A stretch of DNA of 34,269 nt from Oscillospiraceae bacterium (GTDB lineage: Bacteria; Bacillota; Clostridia; Oscillospirales; CAG-382), in NCBI GenBank assembly GCA_015063785.1, contig SVTM01000031.1, positions 1-34,269 of the forward strand, written 5' to 3'. Within the stretch, counting starts at the first letter, position 1. Each line of letters begins with the position of its first letter. The position numbers were made by a program, and so were the translations under genes. Of this stretch, positions 15,951 to 24,096 are shown piece after piece. Below the pieces are notes generated by a model. That model made no database searches, had not been told where the DNA came from, and was given only the letters and a program-made list of their open reading frames with translations.

Positions 15951-17246
15951 TCAGCAATTGGGCAGATATGCGCCGAGCTTTTTAAGCTCGCGTGCAAGAT
16001 CGCCAAACTTCACGCTTCTCGTTTCACCCGATGCGCTTGCAAGAGCCGCCGCCGCACCTGCCGCCTGACCCGCAATAAAACAACCGGGCATAACTCGTAT
16101 CGACGCCTGCATTTTGCGGTCAACACCCATACATCTGCCTGCAACGAGCATATTGGAAAAGGATTTTACAACCAACGAACGGTATGGAATTCCATAGGAC
16201 TCACCTTTTTTGTATTTCAGATCCTTTTGGTATTCCTGCTGGAATCTTTCATATTCTTTTTTGTCGGTGTTTTTGACGTGTATATCCACAGGATAGCAAT
16301 ATCTTCCTATCTCGTCTTCAAAAACAGCGCGACTTATAAAATCATCGACACAAAGGGTGTAATCGCAAGTAACTCTGCGCGATTCGCGCACGCCGGGGAT
16401 TGCCGCGGTGGTGGCGAGCACCATGTTTTCATAGCCAGTAAAATATTCCTTGAAATATCTTTCGTATTCAAGCATGGATTTTCTGCCCCAGATCATTCCC
16501 TGCGTCAGCGAACGCTCGTCGATGGGATCAAATCCGAAAAGATGCCCGATGTTTCCACCGTCAACCCCGGACGCTCTTTTGAAAAATCCCGGCAGATGTC
16601 TGTCTTCGTACGTCAAAACTCCGTCAGCAAAGGCTTTTTCGATGTGGGCGTTGGGAGAAATTTTAGGTACTCGGTCCCAATCGATATTTGTCCACTGGCT
16701 GCAAAGAGTTGCGGGCATAACTTCGCCATCGTTGTTCTCGCCAATCTCAAAATCGCCGCCGCCCATGGCACAAAGATCGCCATCACCCGTACAGTCAATA
16801 TATATCTTTGCCTTTACGGCAAACATGCCGGATTTTGCGGTGCACACCACATATTCTACGTGGTCACCGTTTGTCACAACATCGCAGACGGTAGTGAAAA
16901 AAGAAAAATCCACTCCTGCCTCCGTGGCTATTCTGTCATATTCGCGTTTGAGTTCTTCGGTATCAATGCTTGTCCAATAGGTGTTGAGAGGGATATTCTT
17001 TGAAACATTTTTGCGCACCTCAAGTCCGATGCCGGAGGCAAGAATATTCACTCCGTCGTCAAATGGTGCAAAGGCAGGCACCATGCCAGACGTGCCGAGT
17101 CCGCCGAGCGCACCCGTTGCCTCGGCGAGGAAAACAGATTTTCCCTGACGCGCCGCCGCAACTGCCGCAGCAACTCCTGCAGCACCGCCGCCTGCAACAA
17201 AAACGTCCACATTGTATTTTTCGTTTAGCTTTTTTGTGTATATCAT
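15951..17246 (-). CDS. FAD-dependent oxidoreductase
   Basis: A 431-residue flavoprotein. The N-terminus is a Rossmann FAD-binding fold (VFVAGGGAAGVAAAVAAAR, with 'FLAEATGALGGLGTSG' following the second strand). The middle has 'YIDCTGDGDLCAMGG', and the C-terminus has 'VAGRCMGVDRKMQASIRVMPGCFIAGQAAG', all typical of the FAD_oxidored family (PF12831). The substrate is unknown; members often sit in carbohydrate loci and may oxidise a sugar or a uronate-like intermediate. The ATG follows GGAGG. A consensus promoter is directly upstream. It has no signal peptide and is a single-gene unit. Confidence 0.88.
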   Translation of the reverse strand: MIYTKKLNEKYNVDVFVAGGGAAGVAAAVAAARQGKSVFLAEATGALGGLGTSGMVPAFAPFDDGVNILASGIGLEVRKNVSKNIPLNTYWTSIDTEELKREYDRIATEAGVDFSFFTTVCDVVTNGDHVEYVVCTAKSGMFAVKAKIYIDCTGDGDLCAMGGGDFEIGENNDGEVMPATLCSQWTNIDWDRVPKISPNAHIEKAFADGVLTYEDRHLPGFFKRASGVDGGNIGHLFGFDPIDERSLTQGMIWGRKSMLEYERYFKEYFTGYENMVLATTAAIPGVRESRRVTCDYTLCVDDFISRAVFEDEIGRYCYPVDIHVKNTDKKEYERFQQEYQKDLKYKKGESYGIPYRSLVVKSFSNMLVAGRCMGVDRKMQASIRVMPGCFIAGQAAGAAAALASASGETRSVKFGDLARELKKLGAYLPNC

Positions 17247-17278
17247 CGTTTTTCCTCCAAAAGGATAGCTTTGTTCTA

Positions 17279-17307
17279 ATTCTAAAGTATTTGATTACTT
17301 TTGTCAA
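17279..17307 (-). promoter_or_regulatory. Promoter of the FAD oxidoreductase gene
   Basis: On the minus strand, TTGACA and TAGAAT are separated by 17 bp and lie 33 bp before the ATG. An 8-bp inverted repeat, GGATAGCT at 17263-17270 and AGCTATCC at 17348-17355, flanks the promoter. Confidence 0.88.
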
Positions 17308-17376
17308 CAGAGATGCACAAGATTTTGTAATGTGAAATTTGAGGCAGAGCTATCCCGAAAATTTCCGAAAATTTAA

Positions 17377-17402
17377 ATATATATATATATATATATATAT
17401 AT
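17377..17402. repeat. (AT)13 dinucleotide tract
   Basis: Thirteen uninterrupted AT units lie 62 bp upstream of the surface protein start. Such tracts change length by replication slippage. Here it sits directly upstream of, or within, the promoter region. Confidence 0.97.
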
Positions 17403-17407
17403 TAACA

Positions 17408-17422
17408 ATTTTGTAACAAAAT
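17408..17422. promoter_or_regulatory. 7-1-7 palindrome in the surface-protein promoter region
   Basis: ATTTTGT-A-ACAAAAT is a perfect 7-1-7 inverted repeat. It lies between the (AT)13 tract and an extended -10 candidate (TGATATTAT, 17425-17433). The layout is like Fur/PerR-type boxes, but the sequence is not a clear match. Confidence 0.45.
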
Positions 17423-17464
17423 CGTGATATTATTAAATAAATACAACAAAGGAGGTATTTATTT

Positions 17465-18766
17465 ATGAAAAAAGCTTTAAGAATTTCCCTTTTCCTGTCG
17501 GTGATGATTTTGATCTCCGCCTTTACTTTTTCGGTATCTGCAGATGGCTCAGGCGTTTGCGGACAAGACGCCTCGTGGGTTCTTGATTCTGAAGGCATGC
17601 TGACAATAAGCGGCAAGGGAAATATGACCGATTGGCAAACCGACACCGATGTTCCGTGGCATCTGCAAAGAGAAGATATCATAAACGTCAAAGTCGAAGA
17701 CGGCATTCTTTCTATCGGAAACAACGCCTTTAACGGTTGCAAAAACCTTATGAATATAAACCTCCCGGACGGTATCACTTCTATCGGCGAGGATGCTTTC
17801 AAAAACTGCTCGGATCTTTTTGTAATATCAATCCCCGACAGCGTGAAAGTGATTGAAACAAGAGCGTTTTTCGGCTGTCTTACTCTTACGAAGATAGATT
17901 TTGGACATGGTGTTGAATCCATTAAGGATCTTGCTTTTGACGAATGCGCTTCTCTTGAATCCATAAGCCTGCCTGCTTCGCTTAAATCTATCGGCGATCA
18001 CGCCTTCCGTAACTGCAACAGTCTTTCATACGCTTGTTTCGAGGAAGGATTGACCTCAATCGGAGCATACGCTTTTTACGAGCTTAAAAATCTTGAAAGA
18101 GCAGTTCTTCCAAAGTCTCTTTCCTCGGTTGGCGAGTACGCTTTCGACAGTTGTCCCATGCTTGTCATCTGCGGATATTCAGACACCTTTTCGCAGAAGT
18201 TTGCAAAAGAAAACGAGCTCGAATTCCTTGTCATCTACGATCTGCCTTACACAGACGTAAGCCTGACCGATTGGTTTTATCAAGGTGCGGCCTTTATGTA
18301 TAACAACAAACTCGTTGCGGAAAATGACAGTAAGCTTTTTGATCCCGAAAAAGAACTCACCTATGCCGATGCCGTAAAGCTCGCCTGCGCTGTATATCAG
18401 CTTGACCGCAACATAAATCCTTCGGACAACGCATCGTATATGGCATATGCCCTTGAAATCGGAATTATACAAGTCGATCTTTCGGCCAAAGCCGACAACG
18501 CCATCTCCCGCGAAGACTTTGTGGATATTCTTTACAATGCCATGCCAAAGGAAAAGTACGGGGAAATAAACAAGCTTGACGGCGGCGCAATTCCTGATGT
18601 GAAGGACAACGAAAAGATCCTCACTTTCTATCGTGCGGGTATTCTCACCGGCTGTGACAACAGCGGCGTCTTTAACCCCAAATCCAACATAAAAAGAAGC
18701 GAGGCGGCAACCATCATCGCGAGAATGCTTGACAATGCCGCAAGACAAAAATTTGAACTTGGATAA
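17465..18766 (+). CDS. Surface leucine-rich-repeat protein with SLH anchors
   Basis: A 433-residue exported protein. Residues 1-26 form a signal peptide (KKALRISLFLSVMILISAF, cleavage near SVSA-DG). Residues about 70-250 hold some seven BspA-type LRR_5 repeats of about 23 residues (for example 'GITSIGEDAFKNCSDLFVISIP'). The C-terminal 170 residues resemble SLH domains ('YTDVSLTDWFYQGAAFMYNN' and 'VFNPKSNIKRSEAATIIARML'), which bind cell-wall polymers. BspA-like proteins mediate adhesion to host or other cells. The start follows AAGGAGG. Expression may vary through the (AT)13 tract upstream. The first SLH unit is divergent, so the anchoring call is less sure than the LRR call. Confidence 0.87.
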   Translation: MKKALRISLFLSVMILISAFTFSVSADGSGVCGQDASWVLDSEGMLTISGKGNMTDWQTDTDVPWHLQREDIINVKVEDGILSIGNNAFNGCKNLMNINLPDGITSIGEDAFKNCSDLFVISIPDSVKVIETRAFFGCLTLTKIDFGHGVESIKDLAFDECASLESISLPASLKSIGDHAFRNCNSLSYACFEEGLTSIGAYAFYELKNLERAVLPKSLSSVGEYAFDSCPMLVICGYSDTFSQKFAKENELEFLVIYDLPYTDVSLTDWFYQGAAFMYNNKLVAENDSKLFDPEKELTYADAVKLACAVYQLDRNINPSDNASYMAYALEIGIIQVDLSAKADNAISREDFVDILYNAMPKEKYGEINKLDGGAIPDVKDNEKILTFYRAGILTGCDNSGVFNPKSNIKRSEAATIIARMLDNAARQKFELG

Positions 18767-18791
18767 TACTTGATACTTTACAAAAACGCAT

Positions 18792-18826
18792 AAAAAACCG
18801 TCTTCCATTTTGGAAGACGGTTTTTG
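18792..18826. terminator. Bidirectional terminator after the surface protein gene
   Basis: A perfect 15-bp stem (18793-18807 with 18811-18825) and a 3-nt loop have A-runs and T-runs on either side. It ends both the surface protein gene and the convergent Gfo/Idh gene. Confidence 0.92.
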
Positions 18827-18837
18827 CATATGCTCTT

Positions 18838-20034
18838 TTATTTGTTGGAGTTATAGGTGCTCGAAAGGTCGGCAACAGTTTCAACAACCTCTGCCTTTTC
18901 AAAGTTTGATGTGGCAATTCTCTTGGAAAGCTCTTCGAAGTACACTTCGGGGTCAACGGGAAGCTCGATGGTCTTGTCAAGCCAGGACGAAAGATAGATG
19001 GCGTTGGAGATCTGAAGACCGTTGATACCTTCAAGGCCGGGAGAAAGAAGCTCTTCGCCGTGAAGAATGGCGTTTGTAAAGTTCTGGGTGATGCCTGCGT
19101 GGTCATAAAGCTTATTGGGGTCGCGGCTGATTCCAAGGTCAACATTCTCGGACTTGGGGCCCGCAAAGCCATCAGTCGATTTAAAGCAATATTCTCTTTC
19201 AGACTCGAGAAGCTTGGTATATGTGATCTTGTCATTTTCAACAACAATCTTTCCGCGGTCGCCGGAAATTTCAAGTCTGTTTGTGCCGGGGAATTCACCT
19301 GTGGTGGTGATAAAGGTTGCTGTGGCGCCGTTGGCATATTCCGCATATGCTGTTACGTCGTCCTCAACCTCTATGTCGTGATACTTGCCGTTGTAGCAGA
19401 ATCCGCGAACCTTTGTGGGCATACCGAACATCCACTGCCAAAGGTCAAGATTGTGGGGACACTGATTGGTGAGAACACCTCCGCCCTCGCCCTTCCAGGT
19501 TGCTCTCCATCCGCCGGAATTGTAATATGCCTGAGTTCTGTACCAGTTTGTGATGATCCATACACATCTCTTAAGCTCACCGAGCTGGCCGCTCTGTACG
19601 ATCTCGCGTACCTTCTGATAGAGGGGATTTGTTCTCTGGTTGTACATGATGCCGAAAACCTTATCCGACTTCTTTGCAGCTTCGTAAAGCTCGAGAACCT
19701 GCTTTGTATAAACACCGATGGGCTTTTCGGAAAGAACGTGAAGTCCCGCCTCAAAAGCTTCGATGCCGATGGTGGGGTGGAGATAGTGAGGTGTTGCAAT
19801 AAGCACCGCATCCACATCGCCGGATTTTAAAAGCTCCTTGTAGTCTTCATAGCGCGAAACCTTGAGATCGGGGTTCTTTTCTGCGATAATCTTTTCTACG
19901 TTGTCCATTTTTTCGGGCTTGATGTCACAGATAGCCGCGAGAACAGCTCCCTCGACCTTGCCCTCGGAAAGATATCTGATATGCGAGGAGCCCATGTTAC
20001 CACAACCAATTATGCCGTAACGTACTTTTTCCAT
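18838..20034 (-). CDS. Gfo/Idh/MocA-family oxidoreductase
   Basis: A 398-residue NAD(P)-dependent oxidoreductase acting on sugars, inositols or their derivatives. The N-terminal Rossmann fold starts with YGIIGCGNMGSSHIRYL. The family motif SEKPIG (catalytic Lys) and the later 'NQCPHNLDLWQW' (catalytic His/Asp region) are intact. No signal peptide is seen. The ATG follows AGGAGG. It has its own promoter with a palindrome over the -35 box, so a repressor probably controls it. It is separated from the downstream AraC gene and reads as a single-gene unit. The substrate is unknown. Confidence 0.9.
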   Translation of the reverse strand: MEKVRYGIIGCGNMGSSHIRYLSEGKVEGAVLAAICDIKPEKMDNVEKIIAEKNPDLKVSRYEDYKELLKSGDVDAVLIATPHYLHPTIGIEAFEAGLHVLSEKPIGVYTKQVLELYEAAKKSDKVFGIMYNQRTNPLYQKVREIVQSGQLGELKRCVWIITNWYRTQAYYNSGGWRATWKGEGGGVLTNQCPHNLDLWQWMFGMPTKVRGFCYNGKYHDIEVEDDVTAYAEYANGATATFITTTGEFPGTNRLEISGDRGKIVVENDKITYTKLLESEREYCFKSTDGFAGPKSENVDLGISRDPNKLYDHAGITQNFTNAILHGEELLSPGLEGINGLQISNAIYLSSWLDKTIELPVDPEVYFEELSKRIATSNFEKAEVVETVADLSSTYNSNK

Positions 20035-20070
20035 AATTATGCCTCCTGAATAAAATATTCTTCTGTCTAT

Positions 20071-20099
20071 ATTCTATTGAAAAACTCTTGCTTTTTCAA
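20071..20099 (-). promoter_or_regulatory. Promoter of the Gfo/Idh oxidoreductase gene
   Basis: On the minus strand, TTGAAA and TAGAAT are 17 bp apart, 37 bp before the ATG. The spacer and -35 also form an inverted repeat, TTGAAAAA-N7-TTTTTCAA (20077-20099). Confidence 0.8.
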
Positions 20100-20110
20100 G
20101 TGCTTGAAAA
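20093..20110. promoter_or_regulatory. 18-bp palindrome overlapping the -35 box
   Basis: TTTTCAAG-TG-CTTGAAAA is a perfect palindrome covering the -35 hexamer. It is a candidate operator; it lacks the central CG of LacI-type sites. Confidence 0.5.
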
Positions 20111-20172
20111 CAAATAACCGCTATCTGCCACAGATTGATATTTTTTTAACATTCCATTGCTTCTTATGAATA

Positions 20173-20958
20173 TCAAATTTGCGATATTCTGAAACTTATC
20201 GGTGAAACCCCTGAGTTTTTACGAAAGCTGTGACTAAAACTGTATACATCCGAAAAACCACAGGAAAGAGCAATATCCGTCACCGATTCCGAAGTGTTAA
20301 GCAAAAGAGTTTCTGCTTTATTCACACGAAACTTTTGCAGGTATTCATAAGGATTCATGCCTTTGTTATCAAAAAACACTCGTCTGAAATTTTTTACGCT
20401 CATTCCGCAGGCATCTGCAAGCTCTGACACACGAAGCTGTGCATCAGAATATCTTTCATTGATCAATTCAATGGCAGGCGATATCCTCTGCGCCACACCT
20501 TTGTCTGTTTTTTCGGCGTAAAGATAGCCTATTATCTGCAACAAAAGCCCGTTGCAAACCGTAAGGTACCCTTTTGGTTTAGAAATGAACGTGGTATGGG
20601 CGAGTGCAAAAAGTTTTTCATAGTTGGCGGCGCCCCCCTTGGAACACAGAACATCAAACGGAAGAGTTGCAAAATCTGCGTTTTGGCAAACATTGAATTT
20701 GGACGATATATAAGAAACTTCATCAGCTCCGTAAGCCGAACTTTTGTCTATGCTCCCACGGGATACATATCCCACCTGACCGCGCCTAATAATCTGACGC
20801 ACACCTTGCCTCTCATAAAGAAGACTTCCGGATGTCACAATAAAAATACTCTCGTGATCACGCGGATACTTTGAGATATACGGTCTTCCTTTTCTGAGCG
20901 ATGCCGAGTAAAAAATAACATCATCCGACAGACGAAATGAAAACGAATCTTCGTTCAT
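20173..20958 (-). CDS. AraC-family transcriptional regulator (second)
   Basis: A 261-residue regulator. The N-terminal 150 residues are a cupin-like sensor (SIFIVTSGSLLYERQG, RRGQVGYVSRGS). The C-terminal domain has both HTH units (VSELADACGMSVKNFRRVFFD; VTDIALSCGFSDVYSFSHSFRK) and the 'VSPISFR' end. It diverges from the SDR-GRE2 pair across a 140-bp region that carries promoters for both sides and a direct repeat in front of the SDR promoter, so it most likely controls that pair. The gene has a strong promoter of its own. Confidence 0.9.
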   Translation of the reverse strand: MNEDSFSFRLSDDVIFYSASLRKGRPYISKYPRDHESIFIVTSGSLLYERQGVRQIIRRGQVGYVSRGSIDKSSAYGADEVSYISSKFNVCQNADFATLPFDVLCSKGGAANYEKLFALAHTTFISKPKGYLTVCNGLLLQIIGYLYAEKTDKGVAQRISPAIELINERYSDAQLRVSELADACGMSVKNFRRVFFDNKGMNPYEYLQKFRVNKAETLLLNTSESVTDIALSCGFSDVYSFSHSFRKNSGVSPISFRISQI

Positions 20959-20978
20959 TTTATCAACCCCTTTTTCCT

Positions 20979-21007
20979 ATTATAACATCTAAATTCCATT
21001 TTTTCAA
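20979..21007 (-). promoter_or_regulatory. Promoter of the second AraC gene
   Basis: On the minus strand, TTGAAA and TATAAT are 17 bp apart, 20 bp before the ATG. Confidence 0.8.
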
Positions 21008-21013
21008 TATTTT

Positions 21014-21042
21014 TTGTCCTTTTAAAACAAATTTGACCTTTT
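21014..21042 (+). promoter_or_regulatory. Direct repeat, candidate AraC activator site
   Basis: TTGTCCTTTT (21014-21023) and TTGACCTTTT (21033-21042) differ at one base and are 19 bp apart, just upstream of the -35 box of the SDR promoter. Tandem half-sites about two helical turns apart, next to the -35 box, are the usual AraC activator layout. Confidence 0.5.
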
Positions 21043-21048
21043 CAATCA

Positions 21049-21078
21049 TTTACACGCCCGTTTGTTTTGAGATATAAT
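21049..21078 (+). promoter_or_regulatory. Promoter of the SDR-GRE2 operon
   Basis: TTTACA (21049-21054) and a perfect TATAAT (21073-21078) are separated by 18 bp, 20 bp before the SDR start. Confidence 0.72.
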
Positions 21079-21098
21079 TTCAAAAAAGGAGTGGTTTT

Positions 21099-21833
21099 AT
21101 GTTTTTTGAAAAAAAGGCAATCGTCACGGGCGGCACACGCGGAATAGGATATGCCATTGCAAAAATGCTTGTTGAAAACGGATGTACCGTTGTTATCACC
21201 GGAAGAAATAAGGACACGGTCGAATCCACAGCCTCCGAAATCGGAGCAATACCCTTTGTATGGGACGTGTCGGACATCGAAAACTGCAAGGAAAAATTTC
21301 GTGAATGCACAAAACTTCTCGGCGGACTTGACATTCTTGTAAACAATGCGGGCATCTTTGCAAGAAGAAGCGAGTGGAACCCCGAACAGCTTTTGAAAAC
21401 GACTCCGGAAGAGTGGGACTCTGTAATGAAAACCAATGCGTATTCCGTGTTTTTCATGATGCAGAATGCCGTAAATTATATGCTTGAAAACGAAATCAAG
21501 GGAAATATCCTCAACGTCACATCTGTTGTGGGAGAAGAGCCGACCTACGGCGCATATGGCGCATCAAAGATCTGCGCCACGGGGCTTACAAAAGGCTGGG
21601 GAAAAATGTTCGCTCCCCACGGCATAACCATAAACGGCATTGCCCCGGGACCTGTTGCCACCGAAATGAACGGATGGCACGAGGGTGACAGCCTGTCGCA
21701 CAGCCGTATTCCCTACGGACGCTTTGCCGTCATTGACGAAATTGCAGAGCTTGCGAAGTATCTTCTTTCGGATAAGGCAAAAATGGTTTGCGGCGAAACC
21801 GTCATCCTTGACGGCGCATATCACATAAGATGA
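21099..21833 (+). CDS. Short-chain dehydrogenase/reductase (with GRE2)
   Basis: A 244-residue NAD(P)-dependent oxidoreductase of classical SDR length. The cofactor loop TGGTRGIG is at residues 10-17, NNAG follows strand four, and the catalytic pair is Tyr153/Lys157 in YGASK with the 'TSV' serine upstream. 'NGIAPGPVATEM' is the substrate-side motif. The stop at 21833 is 10 nt before the GRE2 ATG, and the GRE2 ribosome binding site overlaps the SDR stop, so the two are translationally coupled. It probably interconverts an alcohol and a carbonyl in the pathway of GRE2, for instance reducing its aldehyde product or making its substrate (inference). Confidence 0.9.
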   Translation: MFFEKKAIVTGGTRGIGYAIAKMLVENGCTVVITGRNKDTVESTASEIGAIPFVWDVSDIENCKEKFRECTKLLGGLDILVNNAGIFARRSEWNPEQLLKTTPEEWDSVMKTNAYSVFFMMQNAVNYMLENEIKGNILNVTSVVGEEPTYGAYGASKICATGLTKGWGKMFAPHGITINGIAPGPVATEMNGWHEGDSLSHSRIPYGRFAVIDEIAELAKYLLSDKAKMVCGETVILDGAYHIR

Positions 21834-21843
21834 GGTGTTGACA

Positions 21844-23967
21844 ATGAACGAAAGAATAAAAAAGCTTACGGAAATGACGCTTTCGGGAGAAATGTATGTG
21901 CCCTCGGCGGCAACAAACTATGACAGATGCGATCATTTTCTTTCTCCTGTAAAAATGTCGGGCAAGCGCGTCTGTGAATACATAGAAAATCAACCCTTCA
22001 AAATCCCCGAGGAATGCTGTTTCACAGGTTTTTTCCGTTTTGACGGAAGCGTAGAGGGGGATGTTTTCGGCAGATTGGGACATAAAAGTTTCCGCGATGC
22101 GCAGCCTGCTTTCTTCTGCAATCCCGTTGACAACCTGCTCATTTTTGAATGGCAACATTCGGTGGCGGATTTTGAAAAGATAATAAAAAGAGGTGTTTCG
22201 GGTATTCTTTCGGACATTGATTCCTCCATGAAAACACATGAGGGCGACGAAAAAGCCACAGAATTTCTCGAAACCCAAAAAGATTTGTGCCATTCCATAA
22301 TAAAGCGTGCAAGGCTCGGCTCGGAAAAAGCGCTTGAAGTTGCGCAGAAATGCCAAAACGAGGAGTACAGAAATAATCTTCTCAACCTTTCAAAAAGTCT
22401 TCTGAAAATACCCCTGCAACCTGCGCAAAACTTTTATGAGGCGGTTTTGTGCACCTATTTCTGCTTTGCCTATCTTCCCGACAGCATCGGGCTTATCGAC
22501 AGATATCTCTATCCATATTACAAAAAGGATCTTGAGAACGGGACACTTACCAACGAAAAAGCAAAGGAATACCTGCAAGAGCTCTTTTTGATGTTTCAGT
22601 CGCGATTTTCCCCAACAGCCTGGAATTTTCATCGCGGGGGCGAAACGCATTTTTGCGTCGGCGGATATCTGCCGGATGGCACAGACGGTTTCACAGAACT
22701 GTCAAGGCTGGTGGTGGATTCTCTGATGGAACTTCCCACATGGATACCCCAAATATCTCTGAGATGGACTAAAAAAACTCCTCACAAGATATTCAGATAT
22801 ATGCTTGATGCCGAAAGAAACGACAAAAACAAAAGAATAGCCTTTGTAAATGACGAACCACGAATAAAAGGACTCGTCGAACACGCAGGAATTCCTTACG
22901 AGCTTGCAGTAAGTTACACCATGATCGGTTGCAACGAGCTTTCCCTTCCCGGCGGAATGGTTTTTGGCTTTGATCCGATGAACATTCTTCGCTCTGTCGA
23001 AAACACCTTCCACAAGAGAAGCGATGACATCATAAATGCAAAAACCTTTGACGAATTTTATACAATCTACGAAAAAGAGCTTTTCTCGGATTTGTGGCAA
23101 GCCGAAAAAATAAGCCACGGTTTTCAGAATATTCGATCGCGAGACTGCAATCTTGTCAGCAATTTTTTGCTTGACGGCTGCATTGAAAACGCAAAAAGCT
23201 GTACTCAAGGCGGTCTTGACAGATATATCGCCGTGGGAATTCTCATCGGTATCTCAAACGTCATCGACTCTCTTGCTATAACAAAACAGTTTGTTTTTGA
23301 TGAAAAACTTGTAAAAATGAGTGAACTTGTTGATGCTTTGAAAAACAACTGGAAAGGATATGAAGAGCTTCGTGCTCTTATTATGAAAAAAGGCAATTTC
23401 TTCGGAAATGACGACGATTGCTCTAACAATATTGCAAGAAGATTTATGGCTTCGATAAACAAATGGAACAACACCGACAACTATCTTGGCAAAAAATGGC
23501 TTTTTGGCAACCTTATCGGTTATTGGGCGCACAATAAATTTTTCGGAAACGCCACCTCAGCCACCCCGGACGGACGCCTTGACGGCGATCCGACAAATTT
23601 CGGCATCGGTCAAACTGGCGGCAAAGACCGAAGCGGCATTTGTGCTCTTCTCAATGCTGTGGCAAAATGCGATCCCGATGCAGTGCTGACAGGGCCCTCT
23701 GTCACAAACCTTATGCTTGATGAAGCACTTGTGAAAAACGACGACAACTTCGAAAAGCTTGTTTCTCTTCTCGAAACCTATTTCAAAAACGGCGGCACAC
23801 ATTTTCAGCTTACATATGTTTCCAAAGAAGAGCTTGTAAACGCCAAAAAATGCCCGGAAAACCACAGAAGTCTGCGAGTACGAGTCTCTGGTTTTTCGGA
23901 TTACTTTGTGTTGCTCAACGGAAACCTGCAGGATGAAATTATAGAAAGAACTTCTCATAAAAATTGA
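21844..23967 (+). CDS. Glycyl radical enzyme, non-PFL type (GRE2)
   Basis: A 707-residue glycyl radical enzyme. Thiyl Cys363 lies in MIGCNELSLPGG and radical Gly683 in LRVRVSGFSDYF, 24 residues from the end. As in GRE1, the active site is C-x-E and not the Cys-Cys of pyruvate formate-lyase. The two proteins share the overall plan, 'KNNW(Q/K)G', 'ATPDGR' and the C-terminal end, but are clearly divergent; this one begins near 'KKLTEMTLSGEMYVPS'. ATG 21844 is chosen because GAGGTG, which overlaps the SDR stop, is 6 nt upstream. The operon partner is an SDR and the likely regulator is a divergent AraC protein. The reaction is not known; a dehydratase or C-O/C-C lyase on a sugar-derived substrate is the inference. 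No activase is present nearby. Confidence 0.86.
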   Translation: MNERIKKLTEMTLSGEMYVPSAATNYDRCDHFLSPVKMSGKRVCEYIENQPFKIPEECCFTGFFRFDGSVEGDVFGRLGHKSFRDAQPAFFCNPVDNLLIFEWQHSVADFEKIIKRGVSGILSDIDSSMKTHEGDEKATEFLETQKDLCHSIIKRARLGSEKALEVAQKCQNEEYRNNLLNLSKSLLKIPLQPAQNFYEAVLCTYFCFAYLPDSIGLIDRYLYPYYKKDLENGTLTNEKAKEYLQELFLMFQSRFSPTAWNFHRGGETHFCVGGYLPDGTDGFTELSRLVVDSLMELPTWIPQISLRWTKKTPHKIFRYMLDAERNDKNKRIAFVNDEPRIKGLVEHAGIPYELAVSYTMIGCNELSLPGGMVFGFDPMNILRSVENTFHKRSDDIINAKTFDEFYTIYEKELFSDLWQAEKISHGFQNIRSRDCNLVSNFLLDGCIENAKSCTQGGLDRYIAVGILIGISNVIDSLAITKQFVFDEKLVKMSELVDALKNNWKGYEELRALIMKKGNFFGNDDDCSNNIARRFMASINKWNNTDNYLGKKWLFGNLIGYWAHNKFFGNATSATPDGRLDGDPTNFGIGQTGGKDRSGICALLNAVAKCDPDAVLTGPSVTNLMLDEALVKNDDNFEKLVSLLETYFKNGGTHFQLTYVSKEELVNAKKCPENHRSLRVRVSGFSDYFVLLNGNLQDEIIERTSHKN

Positions 23968-23972
23968 AAAAA

Positions 23973-24006
23973 GGAGCTGTAAAAATGTTTTTACAGCTCC
24001 GAATTT
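23973..24006. terminator. Terminator between GRE2 and the minus-strand glycan cluster
   Basis: The 13-bp stem GGAGCTGTAAAAA / TTTTTACAGCTCC (23973-24000) is followed by a T-rich tail. A-runs before it also give a U-tract on the minus strand, so it may serve both sides. 24007-24096 holds nothing else that I recognise. Confidence 0.7.
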
Positions 24007-24096
24007 GTTATATGATCAAATTTTATTTGACGGGAAAGATATTAAGCACACTTTATTATTTTTGCGACGGAATATTTTTCCTTTCAATCCTTGTTG

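Noticed and set aside
15945..17003. Plus-strand open frame opposite the FAD oxidoreductase
   Set aside because: The minus strand encodes a complete flavoprotein with promoter and ribosome binding site; this frame is its antisense shadow.
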